Positions 1 through 8,751 are shown, counted from the stretch's first letter. The stretch is DNA of 64,000 nucleotides from CAXSBA01 sp965277105 (GCA_965277105.1 OZ255710.1:496001-560000); one strand, 5' to 3'. A program made the numbers and translations. The notes: a model not told the origin generated them from the sequence alone.

Positions 1-88
1 TTGTCTTCAGCAGTTGTTACGTTATACGTTACGTCTTACGACATGCAATTAATAAGTCTAGTCAAATGTCGAAACCAAATACATCCCC
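1..88 (-). ncRNA. ssrA: tmRNA (ssrA), 5' part, cut by window start
   Basis: Read on the minus strand, the segment starting at 88 opens with GGGGATGTATTTGGTTTCGAC and continues to a GCATGTCG block. These match the conserved tRNA-like 5' end of tmRNA. About 77 nt in there is AACT followed by GCT GAA GAC, which fits a resume codon and a proteolysis tag starting Ala-Glu-Asp; the E. coli tag starts at a similar distance (around nt 90). tmRNA rescues stalled ribosomes and tags the unfinished protein. The tag end, pseudoknots and 3' CCA half lie outside the window. A TATAAT on the minus strand at 126-121 could be its promoter, with 5' trimming by RNase P, but no good -35 is visible. Confidence 0.8.
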
Positions 89-145
89 GTATCTATTTTA
101 ATTTTCGGATTGACTTTCAAATTATACCCTTAAATTTTTATTAAG

Positions 146-182
146 GAGCTGATTTATCTATTAATTTATCGACAATCAGCTC
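146..182 (-). terminator. Hairpin after the sigma-factor operon
   Basis: GAGCTGATT (146-154) and AATCAGCTC (174-182) form a perfect 9-bp stem with a 19-nt loop. It lies 60 nt beyond the stop of the last gene of the minus-strand operon and before ssrA. The tail on the minus strand is AT-rich but has no clean T run, so it may be a weak terminator or an RNA-processing hairpin. Bases 183-241 hold nothing else recognisable. Confidence 0.45.
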
Positions 183-241
183 TCTTAATTATTGTGGTTG
201 GTTACAATGTGGTTACCTACTTTAAATTTTGGAGGAGAAGT

Positions 242-676
242 TTATTTCCTTTTAAATAAAAAATCTAGGGTTTTTTCTCTTTCTTCTTCGCTCATATTTT
301 CTAGTTCAGCATATATTTCTTGGTGAGTTAATTGGGTTAATGCAATTACTTCACTTTCTAATCGCTCAAGGAGTGATTTTATTTCTTCTAAACTAATGGG
401 CTGCTCTTTGTCTTTGACGATTTTTTTAGCTTCTCGCCTTAAATCCCTTAATCCCCTTAGTTTTTCTCTTATTTTTTCATTATCTTTTATAAAATAAAAA
501 ATGCTACTATGCGTATGTTTTTTCTTCCTTGCTTTATCGTGATCGCTATAATGGTGATCACCCAAATAATGCCTTTTAAAATTCCATGCTTTAAACCCTA
601 TAACGGTGCTACTTATAATGAAAATAAAATTAATGGTTAAAGAAATAATTAAAATTATTTTGATTGATTTTTTCAT
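242..676 (-). CDS. His-rich periplasmic sensor, Spy/CnrX-like
   Basis: A 144-residue protein with one N-terminal membrane anchor or uncleaved signal (about 7-27), then a His-rich stretch (HHYSDHD, KKKHTH) and a charged helical domain with an RDLRRE segment and a final EEREKTL helix. This layout is like the heavy-metal-resistance sensor family (Metal_resist; CnrX, Spy and CpxP relatives), which sit in the periplasm and bind metal or misfolded protein. It is the last gene of an operon with a probable anti-sigma factor and an ECF sigma factor, the same partners as in CnrYXH of Cupriavidus. The His cluster is seen directly; metal binding is inference. Family similarity is by pattern only. Confidence 0.55.
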   Translation of the reverse strand: MKKSIKIILIISLTINFIFIISSTVIGFKAWNFKRHYLGDHHYSDHDKARKKKHTHSSIFYFIKDNEKIREKLRGLRDLRREAKKIVKDKEQPISLEEIKSLLERLESEVIALTQLTHQEIYAELENMSEEEREKTLDFLFKRK

Positions 677-693
677 TTTTTTGTGTCCTTTAA

Positions 694-1134
694 TTAAAAT
701 TGGTAATAATCTCCAGTAATGATAGTTGGTAGTTCGTTTTCAATAAAATTAGCTTCTTCGTTATTGAAAGAAATGGTTGATAGTGGGTTGTCTTCTACAT
801 TATTAAAAACAGAAGTAAACAAATAATTATTGACATCTAGTTGTTGATGCAAGACATTAACGTTAATCATTACCCCTAGAAAAATAACTAAACCTAAAGC
901 AGCTAAAGATAAGGCCCGCTTTTTTTGAGGGAAGAGAGAGAGAAAAATATTTTTGAGGTTTGTCATCAATGATAAAGAATTTTTCCTAGAGGATAGGTTT
1001 TTTTGGTAAGTGTTGATTATTTTATCCATAAAAATTGGTTTTGCTTTTATCGGCATAACGGATAGTAAGTCATCAATTTTTTGGTAATCTTGATTAGAGG
1101 GTATAGTATTTTTATTGGATTTATTTTTTTTCAT
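694..1134 (-). CDS. Probable membrane-anchored anti-sigma factor
   Basis: A 146-residue protein with a basic cytoplasmic N-terminal region of about 72 residues, one membrane segment (about 74-96, ALSLAALGLVIFLG) and a short extracytoplasmic tail rich in Asn and Glu. It has no recognisable zinc-binding HxxxCxxC motif, so it is not a classical ZAS anti-sigma factor. Its start overlaps the stop of the ECF sigma gene by the ATGA pattern, which implies translational coupling. The role is inferred mainly from this coupling and topology: it would hold the sigma factor at the membrane and respond to the periplasmic sensor encoded next. Confidence 0.5.
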   Translation of the reverse strand: MKKNKSNKNTIPSNQDYQKIDDLLSVMPIKAKPIFMDKIINTYQKNLSSRKNSLSLMTNLKNIFLSLFPQKKRALSLAALGLVIFLGVMINVNVLHQQLDVNNYLFTSVFNNVEDNPLSTISFNNEEANFIENELPTIITGDYYQF

Positions 1135-1757
1135 AATGATTTGTCCTTTTCCATTAAAAATTGACTAGTTTGCTTTAATCCCCAGGAAATTTTTTCAATG
1201 GTTTCCTTTTTTTCTAAAAGAGTTTTTAATTTTAATCGGCTCCTTCTAAGCAGGGACTCAAAAGCATCTTCGCTTATTTCCATCACTTCCGCTGCCTCTT
1301 TTAGTTTTAAGTTATCGAAATAAAACAAGGTTAAAGCTATCCTTTGGTTTTTATTCAATTTTTTTAATGCATTGGTTAATTTTTCTTGATCCACTACCTC
1401 GCTGTAAAAGGATTGGTTACTAGATTGAGCTAAATCTAGTTCGCTAACTTTATCTAGAGGCCAGTTGTTTTTTTTTTTCTTTTTAAAGTTGATAGAGGTA
1501 TTAATCGCTACTCGATACAACCAAGTGGTTAAACTTGCTTTTTTCTCCCACTTTTTTGCTTGGTTAAATAATTTGAAAAAAACCTCTTGCGCTATTTCTT
1601 CAGAATCTTCTTGGGAAAAAACAATTCGGTAAGCTATGGCCAAAATTTTATCTAAGTTATCCTGCATAACACTTCGAATTGCCTGTTCATCGCTATCAGC
1701 AATTCGAAGCATTATGCTCATACTATTTTCTATGTTATATTTATTGTTATTAGCCAA
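1131..1757 (-). CDS. ECF-type RNA polymerase sigma factor
   Basis: A 208-residue sigma-70 family protein of the extracytoplasmic-function group. The region-2 core is at about 30-92, with AYRIVFSQEDSEEIAQEVF and the LTTWLYRVAIN motif. A Lys/Asn-rich linker follows, then a region-4 helix-turn-helix at about 127-182 (LNKNQRIALTLFYFDNLKLK to LLRRSRLKLK). It directs RNA polymerase to a stress regulon. It follows the EF-hand gene by 27 bp and overlaps the probable anti-sigma gene. Met13 and Met16 are alternative starts. The linker is coded by an 11-A run (1468-1478 on the coding strand), where slippage would remove region 4. Confidence 0.9.
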   Translation of the reverse strand: MANNNKYNIENSMSIMLRIADSDEQAIRSVMQDNLDKILAIAYRIVFSQEDSEEIAQEVFFKLFNQAKKWEKKASLTTWLYRVAINTSINFKKKKKNNWPLDKVSELDLAQSSNQSFYSEVVDQEKLTNALKKLNKNQRIALTLFYFDNLKLKEAAEVMEISEDAFESLLRRSRLKLKTLLEKKETIEKISWGLKQTSQFLMEKDKSL

Positions 1758-1784
1758 TTTTCGGCAACTAAATTTTTATTAATA

Positions 1785-2321
1785 TTAGTGATAATCGTGA
1801 CTGTGATGATGCTCCTTCCCTTTTTTATGACGTTTTTTTAATTTTTTCATTTCATCTTCGTCTAGGAGACCATCTTCATTCTTATCCAAGCGATTAAAAG
1901 CTTTATCCAAAAGTTTGTTGGTTTTAGCTAGCATTTCATCTTGAGTAACTTTGCCATCATTATTTTCATCAAGACGATTGAAAGTGTTAATGATTCTGTC
2001 TTCTAAGTTATTACGCTTTTTTTCAGTTAATGTTTTTAGTTTTAACTTAGCTATTTGCTCCATAACATTAATCTCATAATCAACAAATTCATCTTGGTTT
2101 AGATGATCGTCGCTATTTTTATTAATAGCATCAAACTTTTTGATAGTAGGTTCAGCAGCCTCTTTTTTAGATAATTTTTTGTCTTGATTAGTATCTAAGT
2201 TCTCAAAGTCACTTACTAATCCCATTAGTTGATGATGCCTATTTTTCCCTTTATGTCCTTTAGCCTGCAAGAAAGAAAATGCTAAACTAAAAGCAATAAA
2301 GATAATTAAATATTTTTTCAT
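1785..2321 (-). CDS. Secreted EF-hand calcium-binding protein, His-rich tail
   Basis: A 178-residue protein with a signal peptide (1-20, cut after LQA) and four EF-hand loops at residues 43-54, 67-78, 118-129 and 146-157, each with the DxNxD pattern or a close variant (N at position 1 of loop 2) and a final Glu. The C-terminus is His-rich (HHHSHDYH), and another basic/His stretch follows the signal peptide. It probably binds calcium, and perhaps transition metals, in the periplasm. It is the first gene of the ECF sigma operon; GGAG lies 8 nt before the ATG. The pairing suggests it is a target or accessory of the metal/envelope stress response, which is inference. Confidence 0.8.
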   Translation of the reverse strand: MKKYLIIFIAFSLAFSFLQAKGHKGKNRHHQLMGLVSDFENLDTNQDKKLSKKEAAEPTIKKFDAINKNSDDHLNQDEFVDYEINVMEQIAKLKLKTLTEKKRNNLEDRIINTFNRLDENNDGKVTQDEMLAKTNKLLDKAFNRLDKNEDGLLDEDEMKKLKKRHKKGKEHHHSHDYH

Positions 2322-2402
2322 TTTTTATACTCCATAAAATGTATTTAATTTAATTAAACCAATTTTCTAATTTTTCCGTTCTATTATTTTGAAGATTTAA
2401 AA

Positions 2403-3353
2403 TTATTTTTCTTTTCGAATAAAATCTAAGCCATTTTTCAAATATTCTCTAATTTTTATTTTGTAAAGAAAGCTATCGAGAAAATATCCCCAGTAAGTAG
2501 TTACAATAAACCCACGAATAATATCTCTTTTAGGACGCCAGTTTTTCCAAGGGGTTAAATCTAGATAATGAAAATAAAACTCTCGATAACATGGATGGGA
2601 AAAGTCTGGATTGCATTGAAAGAATTTTCTCATAAAGTGATAGATAACGACTTCTTTATTGATTAAGTTTTTTTTTATTTGCTGGATTAAGTGAATACAG
2701 TAGTTAAACTTTTCTTCTATAAATTGCAAATCTTTTTGGAAATATAGCGTCAGTAAATCTTGATCAGCATAACTGATAACATCAAGATTTTCTTTATAAA
2801 GTTTGATTATTTCTTCTGAGTAGTTTTTTTTTATTTTTTTCAAATTAAATAACACAACTCCTGCATTAAAAAAATATTTTAATTTTTTTTTAGCAAATAA
2901 AGGAGAAAAACTATTTTTTACTATACTGTAGTTAACCAATAAAGCTTTTTCTACCTTTATCTCAAACAAGGATTTTAAGCTATTATTAACAATAACGTCG
3001 CCATCCAAATAAAGGGCTTTTTCTACTTTTGAGGGAATTACTAGAGGAATTAGCAGCCTAAAAAAAGTACCAAAGCTCCAATTTCCTCGTCCTTTTTTTT
3101 CATAAAGGTATTGGAGTTCTTTTAAAAAATCCTGGTGTTTTTCGAAGTTCTCGTAAAAAATAACTTTTTGCTGGTATTTTTCTACCATATTGGTTATTTT
3201 TATTTTATTTTCTTGCTTCCCTTGATAAAGGATGTGAAAAACAATTTTTTCTTTTTGATTGTTTTCGAGGATAGAAACCATAGTAGTGGCAGCAAATTTA
3301 CTATAATATCCCGAGTTATCTAAAAAGCATAGGCTTATGTGCATGGGTTTCAT
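2403..3353 (-). CDS. Glycosyltransferase family 8 protein
   Basis: A GT-A fold glycosyltransferase of the GT8 type (LPS galactosyl/glucosyltransferase relatives). The opening MHISLCFLD strand, the YLDGDVIVN motif with DxD-type metal and nucleotide-sugar ligands, and the later ADQDLLTLYF and FNAGVVLFNL motifs are all visible. I chose the ATG at 3353 over one 12 codons upstream because AGGAAAGG lies just before it. It would transfer a hexose from a UDP-sugar to a surface glycan in the cytoplasm. It points the same way as the downstream sigma operon but is separated from it by 81 bp. The acceptor is unknown. Confidence 0.85.
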   Translation of the reverse strand: MKPMHISLCFLDNSGYYSKFAATTMVSILENNQKEKIVFHILYQGKQENKIKITNMVEKYQQKVIFYENFEKHQDFLKELQYLYEKKGRGNWSFGTFFRLLIPLVIPSKVEKALYLDGDVIVNNSLKSLFEIKVEKALLVNYSIVKNSFSPLFAKKKLKYFFNAGVVLFNLKKIKKNYSEEIIKLYKENLDVISYADQDLLTLYFQKDLQFIEEKFNYCIHLIQQIKKNLINKEVVIYHFMRKFFQCNPDFSHPCYREFYFHYLDLTPWKNWRPKRDIIRGFIVTTYWGYFLDSFLYKIKIREYLKNGLDFIRKEK

Positions 3354-3472
3354 TTTTGGTTTTCCTTTCCTCAGTTTTAAATAATACAAAATAAATTATA
3401 AACTTTTTCTTAAAAATTCTATAGTTTATTTTCTTTTTTTACCGAGTTTTAATAAAAGAAATAAAATATTTC

Positions 3473-4204
3473 ATGAGCATGAGCAAGCATTTTCTAATCG
3501 TTATTTTTGTATTAAGCAGTAGTTTTTCTTTTTTGTTTTCGCAAAAAACTACTATTTACGATACGCCAACGGCTTTAACTTTAGAGCAGGGAGAATTTCA
3601 GACTAGTACTTTTTTTTATGCAGATAATAGCTTTCTCTTGAAATTTGGAATTGGTGCTCACAGGATTATCAATTTAGGTGTTAGCGAATATGTTGATAAT
3701 CTTTTAGGCAATAGAAAAATGAAGTGGTCTATTCCCAATGCTTTTGTTAAAATAAGGTTTACCGACCTTCCCGATGATAGTCATAATTTCGCTATTGGAT
3801 TTGATTCTTTTTATAATGGCTCACTTAATCCTTTTGATGAAAAAATTTATGGAGTTTATTTGGTTTATACTTTAGGGTTTAATTTTGGCAATGAATACAT
3901 TAGTGGCCCTCAATTGTTTAGTGTGGGAGTGCGCTATCCTTTGATTTATGAAAAAGGAGATATTAATATTTTTGCTTCTATTTTTTTTAACTTATTCACT
4001 TATTTTAATTTTGGTTTTGAAATTAGCAATATCCATTTTGCTGATCAGTATAAATACAACTTTATTTTAAATAGTATTTTTACCTTTAAAATTTCTGAAG
4101 AATTCCAAATTAGCTTAAATTTTCAGTTAGGCCTTTTAGACGGTAGTGATGACAAATTTGATTCTTCTCGAGATCTTCGTTTAGTCTATCGAAATTTCTT
4201 TTAG
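3473..4204 (+). CDS. Secreted, probable outer-membrane beta-barrel protein
   Basis: A 243-residue protein with a signal peptide (about 1-23, ending LFSQ) followed by alternating hydrophobic and polar strands typical of small outer-membrane barrels. The TIYDTPTALTLEQGEF opening and the later KIRFTDL, FAIGFDS and GVRYPL stretches resemble YjbH-like or spirochaete surface barrel proteins; I cannot name the family with certainty. The stop codon is followed immediately by the ATG of the next gene, so the two are co-translated. A second ATG at 3479 is an equally good start. No strong ribosome-binding site is visible. Confidence 0.55.
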   Translation: MSMSKHFLIVIFVLSSSFSFLFSQKTTIYDTPTALTLEQGEFQTSTFFYADNSFLLKFGIGAHRIINLGVSEYVDNLLGNRKMKWSIPNAFVKIRFTDLPDDSHNFAIGFDSFYNGSLNPFDEKIYGVYLVYTLGFNFGNEYISGPQLFSVGVRYPLIYEKGDINIFASIFFNLFTYFNFGFEISNIHFADQYKYNFILNSIFTFKISEEFQISLNFQLGLLDGSDDKFDSSRDLRLVYRNFF

Positions 4205-5407
4205 ATGCTAGTAGTTTTTGAAGATAGCGACTACTTGCGTTTTAGTCCGCTTAGCGATTATCGCCCAGTTTTTTCCCTACGGATAGGAGCTTTTACCTTT
4301 AAGGAATATTTGGAGTGTTTTTATCCCGATCAAGAGGTTTTTGCTTTTAGTGAAAGAAAAACCATTACCAAAAAGTGGGAACTCTTTAATATTCTTCCTC
4401 AATTAAAAGATTCTCCAAAAGATGTTTTTTTTATAAATGGTCAAATAATCCCTCAAGAAAATAATTTAAAAATTATTCGAGAAATTATTCGAAAAAACCA
4501 AAGAGGGTTTGCTTTTTTCCAGGGTAAAAAACTAATGATGGCGAAGTTTGAAAATTTACCAAAGAAAATAAGTTACGAAGATTTGTTACAAAAATCCTTA
4601 AAAATAAAAAATAAAATCACCAAGCATAATTTGAATTTTGTAGAAAATATTTTTGATCTTCCTAAACTCAATGTTGCTTTATTAAAAGAGCATATTGCCA
4701 TTAAAACAAAAAATTTATTTCTTCTTGCAAAAGGGGTTTATAGTAATAAGAAAATAAAACTACCCGAAACCGTGAACTTCAATACCGATAATGGCAAAAT
4801 TTTTCTTGCTAGTGATGCTAAAATAGAACCTTGGTCTTACCTTAAAGGGCCATTATGGGTTTCTGCTAAATGTCAGATAAAATCCCATGCTCGTATTGAA
4901 AATAGTTGTTTAGGAGAAGGAGTAAAAGTCGGGGGAGAGGTTATTGATTCGCTTTTTTATGAATACTCTAATAAAGCTCATTATGGTTTTGTGGGGAATA
5001 GCATTATTGGCAGTTGGGTTAACCTAGGAGCTGGTACTACTACTTCTAATTTAAAAAATACTTATGGAGAGATAAAAGGGAAGTTACTAGGCGGTGAAAT
5101 AATTAAATCAGAGGATAAATTTCTCGGTGCTATTATAGGAGATTTTTCTAAGGTAGGGATTAATAGTTCTTTACTAGCTGGGAAGCTAATCGGTTTCGGG
5201 GCTAGTGTGTTGGGAGTAATTGATGAAAATATTTATCCCTTTACTTTTTACCTCAAACATAATGAAAAAAGCATTTGGCAATTCCCTGCTTTTTTAAAAA
5301 TGGTAGAGAGAATTTTTTTAAGAAGAGAAAAAAAGTTAGAAGCTCCAGAAAAAGAATTATTGAAACATTTGTTTAAAGAAGCAAAAAAATTTATTTTGAA
5401 AAAGTAA
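4205..5407 (+). CDS. GlmU-like sugar nucleotidyltransferase, alternative family
   Basis: A 400-residue protein with an N-terminal nucleotidyltransferase-like domain lacking the classic GxGTRM loop (it starts VVFEDSDYLRFSPLSDYRP) and a C-terminal left-handed beta-helix with the signature NLGAGTTTSNLKNTYG (about 278-293). This combination matches the family best known from Bacteroidetes as alternative GlmU, predicted to make UDP-GlcNAc or a related activated sugar. The beta-helix points to an acyl- or nucleotidyltransfer step. It starts one base after the barrel gene ends. A second, different GlmU-like gene lies at 33710, so the two may have separate substrates. Confidence 0.75.
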   Translation: MLVVFEDSDYLRFSPLSDYRPVFSLRIGAFTFKEYLECFYPDQEVFAFSERKTITKKWELFNILPQLKDSPKDVFFINGQIIPQENNLKIIREIIRKNQRGFAFFQGKKLMMAKFENLPKKISYEDLLQKSLKIKNKITKHNLNFVENIFDLPKLNVALLKEHIAIKTKNLFLLAKGVYSNKKIKLPETVNFNTDNGKIFLASDAKIEPWSYLKGPLWVSAKCQIKSHARIENSCLGEGVKVGGEVIDSLFYEYSNKAHYGFVGNSIIGSWVNLGAGTTTSNLKNTYGEIKGKLLGGEIIKSEDKFLGAIIGDFSKVGINSSLLAGKLIGFGASVLGVIDENIYPFTFYLKHNEKSIWQFPAFLKMVERIFLRREKKLEAPEKELLKHLFKEAKKFILKK

Positions 5408-5424
5408 TTTTTTTTTAAAAAATA

Positions 5425-6039
5425 TTAGCTCTGGGTCTTTTTTATAAAAGCTTTTTTATAGGGACTTTTTTCTCGAATAACTTTCAAATGCCTTAAAGCA
5501 TTTTCTTTGTTTTTGTAATAACCAACTCTAACGATATATAATTCTTGATCTTGTTTTTTTTGAGTTAGAACAAACACTGGGTAGCTTCTTTCTTGAAAAG
5601 CATTCCTTATAGTGCTAGCTTTTTCTTTGCTGCTAGTGGCAATGATTTGTAGATAAAATTTTTCTTGGTTATTTTTTTCGGTAGAAATATTTTTCTTAAG
5701 CTTTTTAGTAGCATTATTGGGATTACTAGTTTGGATTGATTTTTGTTTAGGGGTTTTTCTAGGAGCTTGTAAATTTTGAGGGTTGTCCTTTTTTAAGATT
5801 TCAGAAGAAGCTAGGTTGTCGTCAAAAATTATTTCACTTTCATTATTAATAACTTTTAGTTCATCGTAAGTTTTTTCTTGATTAGCAATCGTACTCTTTT
5901 CAGGTGATGGCTGACTAACTGAACCTAGGAGATAGCCAAATAAAAAAACCAAACTTATACCTAAAAAGAAAAATGTTGAAAATAAAATTAACTGCTTTTT
6001 GGTTAAATTAATTAAATAACTAAATTTTTTATCGCTCAT
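5425..6039 (-). CDS. SPOR-domain inner-membrane protein
   Basis: A 204-residue single-span protein: short cytoplasmic N-terminus, membrane segment (about 17-39, LILFSTFFFLGISLVFLFG), a Ser/Asn/Lys-rich linker, and a C-terminal SPOR domain (about 127-200: FYLQIIATSSKEKASTI, then YIVRVGYYKNKENA). SPOR domains bind denuded peptidoglycan, usually at division sites. The gene is convergent with the GlmU-like gene, with only 17 bp between them. It may act in division or wall remodelling like DedD or FtsN, but the sequence does not separate these options. Confidence 0.8.
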   Translation of the reverse strand: MSDKKFSYLINLTKKQLILFSTFFFLGISLVFLFGYLLGSVSQPSPEKSTIANQEKTYDELKVINNESEIIFDDNLASSEILKKDNPQNLQAPRKTPKQKSIQTSNPNNATKKLKKNISTEKNNQEKFYLQIIATSSKEKASTIRNAFQERSYPVFVLTQKKQDQELYIVRVGYYKNKENALRHLKVIREKSPYKKAFIKKTQS

Positions 6040-6118
6040 TTTTTATATAATCTCGCTTTTTAAATCTTAGATTTATTCTTATTATAAAATCGGCAAAGTT
6101 AGCAGTAAAAATTAACGG

Positions 6119-7738
6119 TTAAGGAGATAAGTTATCGATAGTTTCTTTGTTTATCTTGGTGATGAAGTGCTCGTAGGGGTTAATTTTTTTGTTGATTAAA
6201 GGGGTGTTTAGATCTTCCCATTGATAATCTTTTTCGACAAATAATTCAGCTGCTTTATTAGAGAAAGAAGGCAAAACTGGTGCCAGAAAAATGACGATAA
6301 TTCTAAAACAATTAAGCACATCTGTGAGGACTTTTTGGGTTGCCTCGGGATCTTTTTTAGCAGTAACCCAAGGGGCTTGGGCATCGAAGTATTTATTGCT
6401 TTTCTCAGCCATTTCTCTTGTTTGCAAGATAACCTTACCTAATTCTCTTTTTTCATATAAATCGGCGACAATGTTTTTTTTAGCCAGAATTTCTTCTCTT
6501 AATTTTTCTCCTTCTAAAGACAGCTCTCCTAGCTCTAAAGAAAAATAGTTGTTTAATAACTTCATCGACCTAGAAGCTAGGTTAGTAATTTTCCCCACCA
6601 ATTCAGCGTTAATTTTATTTTTAAAGTCTTCTAAATTAAGATCAATATCATCTAAAGCAGGCGATGTTTTAGAAGCAAAATAGTAGCGGAGATAGAGGGG
6701 TGATAAAAATTCTAAATAATCTTTAGCATTAATAAAAATCTTTTTTGATTTGCTCATTTTTTGTCCGTTGATGGTTAAAAAGCCATGAGTGAAAATCTTT
6801 TTTGGGGTAGAAAGTCCTGCAGATTCCAACATAGCCGGCCAAAAAAGCGAGTGAAAATAAATAATATCCTTCCCAATAAAGTGATAAATTTCGTATTTTT
6901 GATTTTGCCAAAAATCAAGGTAGTTTTTCTGTTGGTTGGTTTTTTGAAGCCACTCTTCTAAGCTAGCAATATATCCAACTGGGGCATCAACCCAAACATA
7001 AAAATATTTGTCTTGGAAACCAGGGATTAAAAAACCAAAGTAAGGTTCGTCGCGGCTAATATTCCAGGCTTTTAAATCTTTATCAAACCATTCTAGGAGC
7101 TTGTTTTCCACTTCTTTATCGACATGCTCACTAATCCATTTTTTTAAAAAATTTTTGAAGTGATTTAACTCGAAAAAAAGATGCTCGCTTTTTTTATTAA
7201 TAGGTGTGCCCCCACAAATCACACAAAAGGGGTCGATCAGCTCATTAGGCGAATAGGTAAAACCACATTTTTCGCAGTTATCGCCATATTGGTCTGGGCT
7301 TTTACAGTTGGGGCACTTTCCTTTAATAAAACGATCGGGGAGGAACATTTTACAAGTAGTGCAGTACATTTGATCGATAGTTTTTTGAGAAATATGGGAT
7401 TTGTCTTTCATTGCCTGATAAATGGAATAGGATATTTTTTTGTTAATCTCGCTATTAGTCGAAGAGTAATGAGTAAAAGCAATTTCAAAATTAGTAAAAT
7501 CCCTTAGGTGTTCGACTTGCTTTTTTTTGATTAGCTCTTCTGGGGTAAGGTTTTGTTGCTTGGCACTAAGCATAATGGGAGTTCCGTGAGTATCGTCGGC
7601 ACAGAAAAAAAGACACTCATGCCCGCGAAGTTTTTGGTAGCGCACCCAAATATCGGCTTGGATGTATTCTACTAAATGACCTAAATGAATATCACCATTC
7701 GCATAAGGGAGGGCGGAAGTTACTAATATTTTTCTCAT
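6119..7738 (-). CDS. metG: Methionyl-tRNA synthetase
   Basis: A 539-residue class I synthetase that charges tRNA-Met in the cytoplasm. The HIGH-type motif is HLGH at 18-21 and KMSKS is at 327-331. Four CxxC pairs (126/129, 142/145, 155/158, 172/175) form the two zinc knuckles of the E. coli-like type. The WVDAPVGYI substrate-site region and the helical anticodon-binding domain follow. There is no C-terminal EMAP/Trbp111-type tRNA-binding domain, so the protein is the short form. It lies 2 bp after the TPR gene and is probably co-transcribed with it. Confidence 0.96.
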   Translation of the reverse strand: MRKILVTSALPYANGDIHLGHLVEYIQADIWVRYQKLRGHECLFFCADDTHGTPIMLSAKQQNLTPEELIKKKQVEHLRDFTNFEIAFTHYSSTNSEINKKISYSIYQAMKDKSHISQKTIDQMYCTTCKMFLPDRFIKGKCPNCKSPDQYGDNCEKCGFTYSPNELIDPFCVICGGTPINKKSEHLFFELNHFKNFLKKWISEHVDKEVENKLLEWFDKDLKAWNISRDEPYFGFLIPGFQDKYFYVWVDAPVGYIASLEEWLQKTNQQKNYLDFWQNQKYEIYHFIGKDIIYFHSLFWPAMLESAGLSTPKKIFTHGFLTINGQKMSKSKKIFINAKDYLEFLSPLYLRYYFASKTSPALDDIDLNLEDFKNKINAELVGKITNLASRSMKLLNNYFSLELGELSLEGEKLREEILAKKNIVADLYEKRELGKVILQTREMAEKSNKYFDAQAPWVTAKKDPEATQKVLTDVLNCFRIIVIFLAPVLPSFSNKAAELFVEKDYQWEDLNTPLINKKINPYEHFITKINKETIDNLSP

Positions 7739-7740
7739 AA

Positions 7741-8751
7741 TTATTTTAAGTAGATGTAGTGCTTTTCTAAGAAGTCAATTTTATTTAGGGCCTGGTTTTC
7801 AAACTCAAAGTTACTTTCTTCTTGAGCCTTTTTTAATAGTTCTTGATAAAACTCATAGGCTTTTTTAAAATTATTTTCCGGAGGCTTTTCGTAGGCATCT
7901 CCTACTTTTAATAAGACTGGCAAAAGCTCTTCTAAATAAGAAGAGTTATAATTTTTATCAGAAACATCAAGGTAACTTAAATAAGCATTTAAAGCACTTT
8001 TTCTACTCCCTTGTGCTTCATAGATTTTAGCTTTCTGCAATAAGGCCGCATAGTAGTTTTTATTTTTTTGAGTTATTTCTAGAAGCAAGTTTAAGGCCTT
8101 TTCCCAATTTTTTTTTTTTATTTCTTCTTCCGCTAAAATGATTCTTGCTTCATCTAGGAAAAAATTGTTCGTATCTTGAAGATAATCGTTAAGGAGATTA
8201 TTCGCTTCATCGTTTAAGTTATTGGCTAAATAATTTCGATAAAGAGTTTTAACTAGATCCCAGTAATTATCTCTAGCATCAGAAAAATTATTTTTAAAAG
8301 ATGCCAGTTTTTCACGAGCTAAGTTCCAGATTTTGCTACTGATCACTTCTTTTGTTTCTAAATAAGCCTGCCGAGCAAGGAGAGGATTTTTTTTTTCGAT
8401 TGCTTGTTTTTCTTGTAGCTTTTTTTTTTCGTCTTTTCCGTTTCCTATTATGGTTACTTCATAAATTAGAAAGTTTTCTAAATTTTGAGATACGTTGTCA
8501 ATTGCGATAGTGGTCTTGCCGATTTTCTTGGACCTTAATCGAAACTCAACGTTATCTTGATTGCGAAAAGAACCAATGTTGGTGAAAAAAGATTTGTCCA
8601 CTTCTGCCAAAACTAAGATATCGTCTAACTGGTCTAGGGTGATTTTAATAGTAAATAAATCGCCCATTTTTAGAGTTTTATCAATGGTGTTATTTTGAGC
8701 GATTAAAAATGAAAAAAATAAAAAAAGGAATAATACTTTTTTAAAAGTCAA
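7741..8751 (-). CDS. Secreted TPR-repeat protein
   Basis: A 336-residue protein with a cleavable signal (1-18, ending FLIA before QNN), a beta-rich N-terminal region of about 90 residues (GDLFTIKITLDQLDDILVL, then a RLRSKKIGKTTIAID strand pair) and a C-terminal helical array with TPR-like repeats (about 150-330, for example WEKALNLLLEITQKNKNYY and AALLQKAKIYEAQGSRKSA). It probably works in the periplasm as a scaffold or envelope-assembly factor. The exact family is unknown. It is the first gene of a two-gene unit with metG; the link to metG is probably only transcriptional. Confidence 0.6.
   Translation of the reverse strand: MTFKKVLFLFLFFSFLIAQNNTIDKTLKMGDLFTIKITLDQLDDILVLAEVDKSFFTNIGSFRNQDNVEFRLRSKKIGKTTIAIDNVSQNLENFLIYEVTIIGNGKDEKKKLQEKQAIEKKNPLLARQAYLETKEVISSKIWNLAREKLASFKNNFSDARDNYWDLVKTLYRNYLANNLNDEANNLLNDYLQDTNNFFLDEARIILAEEEIKKKNWEKALNLLLEITQKNKNYYAALLQKAKIYEAQGSRKSALNAYLSYLDVSDKNYNSSYLEELLPVLLKVGDAYEKPPENNFKKAYEFYQELLKKAQEESNFEFENQALNKIDFLEKHYIYLK

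Noticed and set aside
2322..2402. ECF-type GAAC promoter upstream of the EF-hand gene
   Set aside because: A GAAC is present on the minus strand, but no matching -10 CGTC-like element at 16-17 bp; too weak to report.
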